Shown piece by piece: positions 53,584-64,000 of a stretch of DNA of 64,000 nt. The translations under genes and the position numbers were made by a program. Source of the DNA: Phenylobacterium sp. GTDB taxonomy: Bacteria; Pseudomonadota; Alphaproteobacteria; Caulobacterales; Caulobacteraceae. The stretch spans positions 248,001 through 312,000 of the forward strand of contig JAGNIV010000001.1 in assembly GCA_018001015.1 (NCBI GenBank), given 5' to 3'. The notes under the pieces are model-generated. The model worked only from the letters and a program-made list of their open reading frames with translations, was not told the DNA's origin and searched no databases. Position 1 is the first letter of the stretch; every line of letters begins with the position of its first letter.

Positions 53584-54426
53584 TCAGCCCTCGGCCCAGA
53601 GGGGTGACGAGGGCTTCATCGCGCGGATCATGAAGGTGACGCTGGCGACGTCCTTGCCGGTGGCCTTGTCGGCGATATCAACGTCGTACCAGACGTTCTC
53701 GGTCTTCGGACTTTCGGTGATCTTCAGCATGGTGGTCCGGCCCACATAGTCGCGGTCGGCGAAGAGCGGCCCCGCGAGGTATCGGACCTCCAGGGCGCCG
53801 AACAGGCCGACATAGGGCGCCTTGGACTTGGCCAGCACGAAGGGGCGGCTCATGTGCGCCAGGCGGATGGCGTGGGCGGGCGAGAGCACCCCCTCGGCGT
53901 CGTACATCGCCAGACGCTCGGTGATCCGGCCGAGGCTCGTGTCGTAAGAGGCGCGGTCAACGCGCATCGGGATGTCGGCGGTCGTGTCGCCCACATGGAT
54001 GTCGGCATAGATGCGCAGGCGCGCGCGGTCGGCGTCGGTCTGGTCGGCCATCCGCCGGGCGATCTCGGAGCCCGCGTCACGGGCCTTGGGCGAGGCCGTG
54101 CCGACGCAGATCTGCTGGCCGGCCCGGTTGAACATCTGCAGGCGGGCGCGTGGCTCGCCGGGCTGAACCACGGCCTGGACCTCTTCCTTGTCCACCGTGG
54201 CCTGGGTGAAGTGCAGGGAGATGTCGCCGGTCTCGAACCACGCGCGGCCATAGAGTTCCATCAGCATCGGCGCGAACTGGTCCATGTGGACGGAGCCCGG
54301 AACCGTGCCGCCCTTGAAGCCGAGCTTGGAAGCGACCTCGTCATTGTGGATGGATCCCGGGGCGGCTTGGAAACCATTGTGCGGAGCCCGGAATTCCCCG
54401 GTCATCAGTTCGATAGCGTCGCTCAT
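53584..54426 (-). CDS. Double-hotdog (MaoC-like) protein
   Basis: 280 residues. KLGFKGGTVPGSVHMDQFAPMLMELYG resembles the MaoC hydratase/thioesterase motif with a histidine in the substrate helix, and a second hotdog-like half follows (LAHMSRPFVLAKSKAPYVGLFGALEVRYLAGPLFADRDY). The role could be an enoyl-CoA hydratase or thioesterase. AAGGAG lies 8 bases before the ATG, which overlaps the amidohydrolase stop by 3 bases (ATGA). Family assignment is moderate. Confidence 0.7.
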   Translation of the reverse strand: MSDAIELMTGEFRAPHNGFQAAPGSIHNDEVASKLGFKGGTVPGSVHMDQFAPMLMELYGRAWFETGDISLHFTQATVDKEEVQAVVQPGEPRARLQMFNRAGQQICVGTASPKARDAGSEIARRMADQTDADRARLRIYADIHVGDTTADIPMRVDRASYDTSLGRITERLAMYDAEGVLSPAHAIRLAHMSRPFVLAKSKAPYVGLFGALEVRYLAGPLFADRDYVGRTTMLKITESPKTENVWYDVDIADKATGKDVASVTFMIRAMKPSSPLWAEG

Positions 54427-55547
54427 TGCAAGGCTCCTTCCATGCTCATGGACATCATCTGCTCGAAATTGGCGCGATAGAAGAGGTCGCGGTCCGCTTC
54501 CGAAATCCCCTCGAAGGTCCGCTCGAAGCGGGCGATAGGATCGTTGGTGCCCTCCGGGTGCGGGTAGTCGCTGGAGAACATGTAGAGGTCGGCGCCGCTG
54601 TCACGGATCAGGTAGCCCGCGTCCTCGCCGGGGAAGGGCGTGAACTTCACGTGGCGGCGGATGATCTCCGAAGGCTTGGCCGACAGCTTCTGCAGATAGG
54701 GGTCGGTGCGGCCGAACGAACGCGCGCCCATGTCCATCTGGCGCAGGAAACCCGGCACCCAATATGCGCCGTACTCGATGACGCCGCCGCGCAGCTCGGG
54801 ATGGCGGTCGAAAACGCCGTCATAGATCAGGGCGCCGAGGAACATCTCCGCCGAGTGCGGCAGGGCCACATAGTCCTTGAAGCGCAGGTTTTCGCCGCCG
54901 CCGTGCAGGTCGGGAGACTTGGGTTTGCCGTTGTCGACATAGGCCTGAGGCAGGGTGCGGGACCCCGCGCCGATGTGCAGGACGAAGGGAATGCGCTTCG
55001 CCGCCAGCAGGGCCCAGAAGGGGTCGAGGTCGGGGTGGCCGGGTGACTTGTCGCCGGCCGGCGTCGAGGGCGTCCAGATGGCGCGGCAGCCGAGGCGGAT
55101 CGCCTCCTGGGCCCCTTCAAGCGCGCGGGCGGGGTTGTCCAAAGGCACATAGGCCACACCCAACAGGCGGGGATCGCGGCAGAAGGCGGCCATGGCCCGG
55201 TTGGCCGCGCGGCTGCCGGCATAGACCACGTCTTCCTCGCTGCTGGTCCGGAAGGGCCTCAAGGCGGAGGTCGGGAAGACCAGCTGGCTGGCGAAGCCCA
55301 GTTCTTCCAGGGCGCGGATCCGCTCGTCCGGATCATAGGCGCCATAGGCGAGCTTACCCTTGGGGCCGCCGATCAGGCCCTCGATGATCTTTTCCTTGGG
55401 GATCTCCACCGGCGGGCGGGTGGAGGGCGGATCGTGCCGCAGCAGCCGGTCTTTCATGGCGCCCTCGGCGAACGGAACCAGCCAGTCGGCCGGCTCCATG
55501 ACGTGGCTGTCGGCGTCGTGGAACACGCGCCCGGTCGCATAGGCCAT
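54423..55547 (-). CDS. Amidohydrolase family protein (PF04909-type)
   Basis: 374 residues. The metal-binding beginning FHDADSHVMEPADWL, the central FVLHIGAG, ALPHSAEMFLGALIYDGVFDRHPELRGGVIEYGAYW and the final MFSSDYPHPEGTNDPI form the usual pattern of the decarboxylase/hydrolase branch that includes ACMSD relatives. It probably hydrolyses or decarboxylates a cyclic acid. GGGAGG lies 4 bases before the ATG. It starts the minus-strand operon and diverges from the acyl-CoA dehydrogenase. Confidence 0.9.
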   Translation of the reverse strand: MAYATGRVFHDADSHVMEPADWLVPFAEGAMKDRLLRHDPPSTRPPVEIPKEKIIEGLIGGPKGKLAYGAYDPDERIRALEELGFASQLVFPTSALRPFRTSSEEDVVYAGSRAANRAMAAFCRDPRLLGVAYVPLDNPARALEGAQEAIRLGCRAIWTPSTPAGDKSPGHPDLDPFWALLAAKRIPFVLHIGAGSRTLPQAYVDNGKPKSPDLHGGGENLRFKDYVALPHSAEMFLGALIYDGVFDRHPELRGGVIEYGAYWVPGFLRQMDMGARSFGRTDPYLQKLSAKPSEIIRRHVKFTPFPGEDAGYLIRDSGADLYMFSSDYPHPEGTNDPIARFERTFEGISEADRDLFYRANFEQMMSMSMEGALQ

Positions 55548-55656
55548 GCAGCCTCCCTGGTTTGACGCCACCACGACCAGCCGCGAGACCTGCGGCGCCA
55601 TGATGCGGATCGCCGCCACTCCGGACGGTCGCCGAAACTATAGGCGCGCATGCGAC

Positions 55657-55685
55657 TTGCTGACAACCACACTAATAACTATGCA
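55657..55685 (+). promoter_or_regulatory. Candidate promoter of the acyl-CoA dehydrogenase gene
   Basis: TTGCTG (55657-55662), 17-bp spacer, TATGCA (55680-55685), in the only AT-rich part of the divergent region. It lies 36 bp upstream of the ATG. Prediction by eye only. Confidence 0.35.
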
Positions 55686-55720
55686 AACCCCTGCGCCATG
55701 TCGGCGCCGGGAGGCAAAGG

Positions 55721-56929
55721 ATGTCGGCGCTTCAATCATCCAATTCCGATCCGCTTGAGGCCTTCCGCGAGGAGGTCCGCGACTGGCTGGCGGCCAACTT
55801 CCCCAAGACCCTGGCGGGCCGCGCCCCCCAGGCCGGGCAGCCTGATGTCGACAACGAGGCCGCGCGCCGATGGAAAGCCGCCCTCTGCGCCAAGGGCTGG
55901 GGCACGCCCACCTGGCCCAAGGCCTACGGAGGCGGTGGTCTTTCCGCGGCTGAAGCGCGTGTGCTACGGGAGGAAATCCGCACGGCCGGCGGCTGGAACC
56001 CCATCGGCTGGGGCATGGGCGTGCGGATGCTGGGCCCCACCCTGCTGGAATACGGAACCGAAGCGCAGAAGCAGGCCCATATCCCGAAGATCACCGCCGG
56101 TGAGTCCCGCTGGTGCCAGGGCTATTCCGAGCCCAATGCCGGGTCCGACCTCGCCTCGCTGCAGACCCGCGCCGAGGACCGCGGCGATCACTTCCTGGTC
56201 AACGGCCAAAAGACGTGGACGTCGGGCGCCCAGTACGCTGACTGGTGCTTCTGCCTGGTGCGCACCGACCCGACGCGCAAGCATGACGGCATCTCGTTCC
56301 TGCTGATCGACATGCGTTCGCCGGGCGTGGAGGCCCGCCCGATCCAGCTGATCTCCGGCCGCTCGCCCTTCTGCGAGACCTTCTTCACCGATGTGCGGGT
56401 GCCGAAGGAAAACCTGGTCGGGCCGCTGAACGGCGGCTGGACGGTGGGCAAGCGGCTGCTGCAGTACGAACGCCAGCGCAGCGAGGACGCCCCGGCCCGC
56501 GCCGCCGAGAAGCGGCCCATCGAGCAGGTGGTCGCAGACTATTTGGGCAAGGATGCTGCCGGTCGGCTGACGGACTCCGATCTGCGGGCGCGGCTGACAC
56601 GCCACCTCATGGACAAGCGCGCCTTCGACCTGACCCAGAAGCGGGCGGCGCTGGAGGCTGGCAACGGCGGGCCGACAGCGGCGACCTCGATCCTGAAGAA
56701 CGTCTCGTCCCTGCTGGTGCAGGAGCGCGCCGAGCTCCTGGTGGAGGCCATGGGCGGCCAAGGCCTGGGCTGGGAGGGTGAGACCTTCGACGGGGATGAA
56801 CTGGCGGTGGTGCGCGAATGGCTGTCGGGCAAGGCCAATACGATCTTCGCCGGTTCCTACGAGATCCAGAACAACATCATCTCCAAGCGCATCCTGGGCC
56901 TCCCGGACGCAGTCAGCCACGACGGCTAG
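55721..56929 (+). CDS. Acyl-CoA dehydrogenase
   Basis: 402 residues. The FAD-binding signature WCQGYSEPNAGSDLASLQTRAED and the next LVNGQKTWTSGAQYADWCFCLVRT are typical of the family; the C-terminus has GGQGLGWEGETFDGDELAVVREWLSGKANTIFAGSYEIQNNIISKRILGLP. It introduces a double bond in an acyl-CoA. GGGAGG lies 6 bases before the ATG. It is divergent from the amidohydrolase-hotdog-synthetase operon and should act with it. Confidence 0.93.
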   Translation: MSALQSSNSDPLEAFREEVRDWLAANFPKTLAGRAPQAGQPDVDNEAARRWKAALCAKGWGTPTWPKAYGGGGLSAAEARVLREEIRTAGGWNPIGWGMGVRMLGPTLLEYGTEAQKQAHIPKITAGESRWCQGYSEPNAGSDLASLQTRAEDRGDHFLVNGQKTWTSGAQYADWCFCLVRTDPTRKHDGISFLLIDMRSPGVEARPIQLISGRSPFCETFFTDVRVPKENLVGPLNGGWTVGKRLLQYERQRSEDAPARAAEKRPIEQVVADYLGKDAAGRLTDSDLRARLTRHLMDKRAFDLTQKRAALEAGNGGPTAATSILKNVSSLLVQERAELLVEAMGGQGLGWEGETFDGDELAVVREWLSGKANTIFAGSYEIQNNIISKRILGLPDAVSHDG

Positions 56930-56942
56930 GCGCGGCGGCCGT

Positions 56943-58135
56943 CTAGGTGGTCCGCATCCAGAAGGACGCGCCATAGAGGTCCAGGCGGTCCAACGGCCCC
57001 TTCTGCAGCAGCCGCTTGGCCTGGGCCGAGAGCGCCGGGTCGCGGCCGATGAACCAGCAGGGGAACAGCACCTCGAAGCGGTCACCGCCGAACAGCAGGG
57101 CGGTGGCCAGCAGGTACTGCTCGTTCCACAGCCGCCACAGGTGGCCGCTCAGATAATCGTCGGGCAGGTAGATGTCGTGGATGTGGACGATCACGCCGGA
57201 CTTCAAACGCGGCAGGATCTCCAGGAAGAAGACCGTGACGTCCGAGCCCTGGAAGCTGCGGTGGGAGGAGTCCAGGAACAGGATGTCGCCGGCCTCCAGG
57301 CCTGCGAACAGCGCCAGGTCCACCCGCTCCAGCGGCTGGCGGATCACCCGGTCGCATAGCTTGTCGACCTCGCTGCGCGGCTCGGGGTCGATGGAGGCCA
57401 GCTTGGTGCGCAGGCCATAGGTCTGCACCGCGCGGCGGGCGAACTTGGTGGAGAGGCCCGAGCCGATCTCCACGAACCGCCGCGGATTGTGTCGCCGCAG
57501 CATCTGGGTCAGCGCCATGGCGTCCAGGGCCGGAAACCAGCTGTTCAGCCAGAAGGGCGTCGGGTCCTCGTAGTTTCCGCCCAGCGGAATCTGCGCGAAG
57601 TCGCCCTGGATCTCTCCCAACGCGTCGAGGAAGGTTGCGTAACGGTCGCGCCCTGCGCCGATCTGGGCGGCGAGTTCGGGATGCGATGGCCGGCCCGAGC
57701 CGTAACGGACGGTGGCGGTATAGGGGTAGTCCACCATGGTGAAGCCATGCACCAGGCGGTCGGAGGACAGCGAAAGCTGAGCCAGCGGCGGCAGGGCCAC
57801 GGCCCCCGGATCGGTCCCCAGCAGGCTGACCGCCCGCGCATGGGCCTGGGCGGCGGCCTCGCCCTCCCCCACGTCCCGCAGCACGATCGAGAGGTCCCAC
57901 CAGCCGATCTGGACCTCCGGGGCGAGCGCGGTGGCGGCGTGCAGGCGCTCCAGCGCCGTGACGCTGTCCCCAAGCTTGTGCTTGGTCATGCCGGCCAGCC
58001 GCAGGGCCTCGGCGTTCTCCGGCGCCTTGACCACCACCCGGTCGAAGATCAGTTCGGCCAGGTTCAGCATGTGCTCACGCAGCCGCTGCAGGCCGATCTT
58101 CAGCTCGTCTTCGAGGCTCGGCGGGGCGTCGGGCA

Positions 58136-58136
<1 letters not shown>
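56943..58136 (-). CDS. TPR-like / class I methyltransferase-like protein
   Basis: 397 residues. The first 110 form two or three TPR-like helical repeats (ALRLAGMTKHKLGDSVTALERLHAATALAP). The C-terminal part has a Rossmann-like core: PRRFVEIGSGLSTKFARRAVQTYG (SAM motif I), LASIDPEP, LEAGDILFLDSSHRSFQGSDV and GVIVHIHDIYLPDDY, as in the Methyltransf_24 family. It could methylate a sugar or a surface molecule. The ATG overlaps the ligA stop by one base, so it is translated from the repair operon. Substrate unknown. Confidence 0.8.
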
Positions 58137-62171
<4,035 letters not shown>

Positions 62172-62211
62172 GGCGGGGAAGATCGCCTGGAATCAGACGC
62201 GCTGAAAGCGG

Positions 62212-63117
62212 TCAGTTCGCCTTAGGTTCTTCAATCGGCGTCGAAGGCGGCTTGATGGTCGCGGTCTTGTCCTTTTGGAACGGCAGATGCCGCAACAGGC
62301 CGCCCCTCTTGCCGGTCGGCTCGGTCGACGGACGCAGGCCTTTGTCGGTCAGCAGGGCATAGGCGTCGGCGTACCAGGAATCACCCGGGTAGTTGAAGCC
62401 GAGCACCGCACCGTTGCGCTTGGCCTCTTCGGCGAGCCCCAGGGTCAGGTAGGTCTCCACCAGGCGGTAGAGAGCTTCCGGCGCGTGGCTGGTGGTCTGA
62501 TAGCGGTCGATCACCGTGCGGAAGCGGCCCAGTGCGGCGATCGTGTCGCCTTGACGCAGGTACCAGCGCCCAATGGTCATTTCCTTGCCGGCGAGCTGGT
62601 CATTGACCATGTCGATCTTCAGACGGGCGTCAGCGGCGTATTCGGTGCGCGGATAGCGTTGCACGACCTCGCGCAGGTTCGCCAACGCCTGGCCGGTGGC
62701 GGCCTGGTCGCGGCCCACGTCGACGATCTGCTCAAAGTAGCAGATGGCCTTCAGATAGTGGGCGTAGGTCGCCGCCGGGTTCCCCGGATACAGCGAGATG
62801 AAGCGGTCGGCGTCGCCGATGGCCTCGGCATAGTTGTTGGCCTGGTAGTGGGCATAGGCGGTCATCAGGATCGCCCGGCGCGACCACTCCGAATAGGGGT
62901 GCTGACGCTCGACCTCCTGGAAATAGTCAACGGCCTGATTCCAGAGGCCACGGTCCAGCCGGTCGGCGCCGGTGGCGTAGAGCAGCTCCACCGGGCGCTC
63001 TTCATAGGCCAGCTTGGGCCGCTTTTCTTTGCCGGCGCAGCCGGCCAAGGCGACGGCGACGATGCAGGCGACAAGCGCCGGGCGACCCCAGGAATTGCGA
63101 AGCAAGGACACCGTCAC
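62212..63117 (-). CDS. bamD: Outer membrane protein assembly factor BamD
   Basis: 301 residues. Signal peptide with lipobox LAGC (cysteine at about 27), then TPR repeats (VELLYATGADRLDRGLWNQAVDYFQEVERQHPYSEWSRRAILMTAYAHYQANNYAEAIGDADRFISLYPGN), the BamD core. As part of the BAM complex it inserts beta-barrel proteins. A GTG at 63117 opens the frame; a second GTG at 63111 sits 5 bases after GAGG and may be the true start. The final codons carry a LexA box for recN. Confidence 0.95.
   Translation of the reverse strand: MTVSLLRNSWGRPALVACIVAVALAGCAGKEKRPKLAYEERPVELLYATGADRLDRGLWNQAVDYFQEVERQHPYSEWSRRAILMTAYAHYQANNYAEAIGDADRFISLYPGNPAATYAHYLKAICYFEQIVDVGRDQAATGQALANLREVVQRYPRTEYAADARLKIDMVNDQLAGKEMTIGRWYLRQGDTIAALGRFRTVIDRYQTTSHAPEALYRLVETYLTLGLAEEAKRNGAVLGFNYPGDSWYADAYALLTDKGLRPSTEPTGKRGGLLRHLPFQKDKTATIKPPSTPIEEPKAN
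62215..62229. promoter_or_regulatory. LexA box (GTTC-N7-GTTC) upstream of recN
   Basis: GTTCGCCTTAGGTTC matches the alphaproteobacterial LexA operator exactly. It lies inside the last codons of bamD and ends 44 bp upstream of the recN start. recN is a classical SOS gene. A chance match within this short upstream interval is unlikely. Confidence 0.7.
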
Positions 63118-63262
63118 CTCAAACAGACCAAATGCGCGCCCCCGCGCTGCGAGTCCTCGCTTCTACACCACGCTCGGCGGGGCGCAAACGGAAGGGAGGC
63201 GAGGACGCAGGGAACCGCCCGACGAAGGCCGAGCTAAAGCGTGAGATTGTCGAAAGAGAGGC

Positions 63263-63278
63263 GAGCCGGAAACGGCTC
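63263..63278 (-). terminator. Hairpin at the end of lpxC
   Basis: GAGCCG (63263-63268), loop GAAA, CGGCTC (63273-63278): perfect stem with a tetraloop, overlapping the lpxC stop codon. Minus-strand bases after it are pyrimidine-rich (GCCTCTCTTTCG). Between it and the bamD start (63117) lie about 145 bp that should hold the bamD promoter. Confidence 0.5.
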
Positions 63279-64000
63279 AGACGGCTTGGGCCAGATTGTC
63301 CACGAGGCTGCGATAGCGCCAGGCGCTGGGCTGGGCCACCAAGGCGCGAACCACGGCGTTGTTGATGCCATGACCGGCCAGCACGCCCTCGAAGCGGCCA
63401 AGAATCGGCGCGCCCAGCACGAACAGGTCGCCAATGGCGTCCAAGGCCTTGTGACGCACGAACTCGTCCGGACGGCGCAGACCCTCCGGGTTGAGGATGC
63501 GGTCGCCCTCGATGACGACGACGTTCTCCATGGAGCCGCCACGGGCCAGGCCCATGGCGCGCAGGGCCTCGACCTCGTGCAGGAAGCCGAAGGTCCGGCA
63601 GTTGGCCAGTTCGCCGCGGAAGGCGCGCTCGTTCATCGGCAGGTCGACCCGTTGACGGCCAATGGCCTTGGAATCGAAGGCGATCTCGAACGCGACCTCG
63701 AATTCGTCGGCGGGGCTCAGGGTGGCGCGCTTGTCCCCCTCCACGACCTCGACGGTCTCCAGGATCTCGATATAGCGGCGCGGGGCGTCCTGCCCCCGGC
63801 GGCCGGCGCGGTCGAGGATTTCGACGAAGGGCAGCGAAGAGCCGTCCATGATCGGCATCTCGGGGCCATCGAGCTCGACGACGGCATTGTCGATGTTCAG
63901 CATGACCAGAGCGGCCATCAGGTGCTCGATGGTGGCGACCGTGACGTCGGCGGCGTTGGTGATCACAGTGCCCAATTGGGTCTTGCAGACCGCCTCGGCG
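63277..64000 (-). CDS. lpxC: UDP-3-O-acyl-N-acetylglucosamine deacetylase (partial, 5' end outside)
   Basis: About 241 residues are inside the window, running off its right edge. VCKTQLGTVITN, then TIEHLMAALVMLNIDNAVVELDGPEMPIMDGSS is the first zinc/active-site region; RHKALDAIGDLFVLGAPILGRFEGVLAGHGINNAVV holds the other ligands (H, D) and the catalytic histidine. LpxC performs the committed deacetylation of lipid A synthesis and is essential. The C-terminus is complete. The missing part should be about 60 residues. Confidence 0.97.
   Translation of the reverse strand, partial: AEAVCKTQLGTVITNAADVTVATIEHLMAALVMLNIDNAVVELDGPEMPIMDGSSLPFVEILDRAGRRGQDAPRRYIEILETVEVVEGDKRATLSPADEFEVAFEIAFDSKAIGRQRVDLPMNERAFRGELANCRTFGFLHEVEALRAMGLARGGSMENVVVIEGDRILNPEGLRRPDEFVRHKALDAIGDLFVLGAPILGRFEGVLAGHGINNAVVRALVAQPSAWRYRSLVDNLAQAV

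Noticed and set aside
51791-53749. 652-codon plus-strand frame opposite the acyl-CoA synthetase
   Set aside because: Antisense shadow with Arg/His/Val-rich product.

Overview
The window is GC-rich (roughly 68-70 % by eye), densely coded chromosome from an alphaproteobacterium. Several things point to the Caulobacterales, most like Caulobacter or Phenylobacterium: the mreB-mreC-mreD-mrdA-rodA block, the lpxC-bamD-recN-ligA order, a fused CysN-CysC, an RHH_4-type small protein, GTTC-N7-GTTC (alphaproteobacterial LexA) boxes, and a nearly leaderless leu leader. The genus is an inference. I saw no rRNA, tRNA, CRISPR, insertion sequence or prophage.

Layout. 1-7.4 kb: end of cysD and cysNC (sulfate activation), phoH, a coupled VOC/carboxymuconolactone-type pair, a quinone-oxidoreductase-like MDR enzyme, an HcaT-like MFS transporter and an ExoD protein. 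7.4-16.6 kb: accessory metabolism, comprising a DUF1176 protein, an aminotransferase-amidase-DUF423 operon, a less GC-rich pocket with a hypothetical gene and a HigBA-type toxin-antitoxin pair, a Bcr/CflA exporter, an epoxide hydrolase and a proline iminopeptidase. 16.6-22.6 kb: the rod-shape (elongasome) operon. 22.9-27 kb: ABC-F protein, orphan ModA, PhyH dioxygenase and a DMT permease. 27-29 kb: leuA with an unannotated 22-residue, leucine-rich leader peptide and mutually exclusive RNA stems, a classical attenuator layout. 29-31 kb: an overlapping TVP38-ParD-ParE-GST cluster. 31-34 kb: a lipoprotein, aspC, pyrE, and a DUF6807-DUF4169 pair. 34.4-36.5 kb: two tandem COQ4 paralogues behind a 14-bp perfect palindrome, then an RHH_4 protein and a 60-residue membrane protein. 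36.6-41 kb: uvrD/pcrA and a radical SAM-glycosyltransferase fusion. 41-48 kb: alpha/beta hydrolase, small secreted and membrane proteins, prmA, a Tat-exported carbonic-anhydrase-like protein, a GIY-YIG protein, a GNAT enzyme and pepP. 48-52 kb: an mlaA-C-D-E-F lipid-transport operon without mlaB. 52-57 kb: an acyl-CoA catabolism cluster. 57-64 kb: lpxC, bamD, recN, ligA and a TPR-methyltransferase, all on the minus strand and mostly overlapping.

How they work together. Envelope biogenesis dominates: the elongasome for peptidoglycan, Mla for outer-membrane phospholipid balance, LpxC for lipid A and BamD for outer-membrane protein insertion. DNA repair is the second theme (uvrD, recN, ligA), and a perfect LexA box lies just upstream of recN inside the 3' end of bamD. 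The most distinctive items are the leu attenuator, the radical SAM-glycosyltransferase fusion, the tandem coq4 genes with their operator-like palindrome, and the operon in which a toxin-antitoxin pair sits between a TVP38 membrane protein and a GST.
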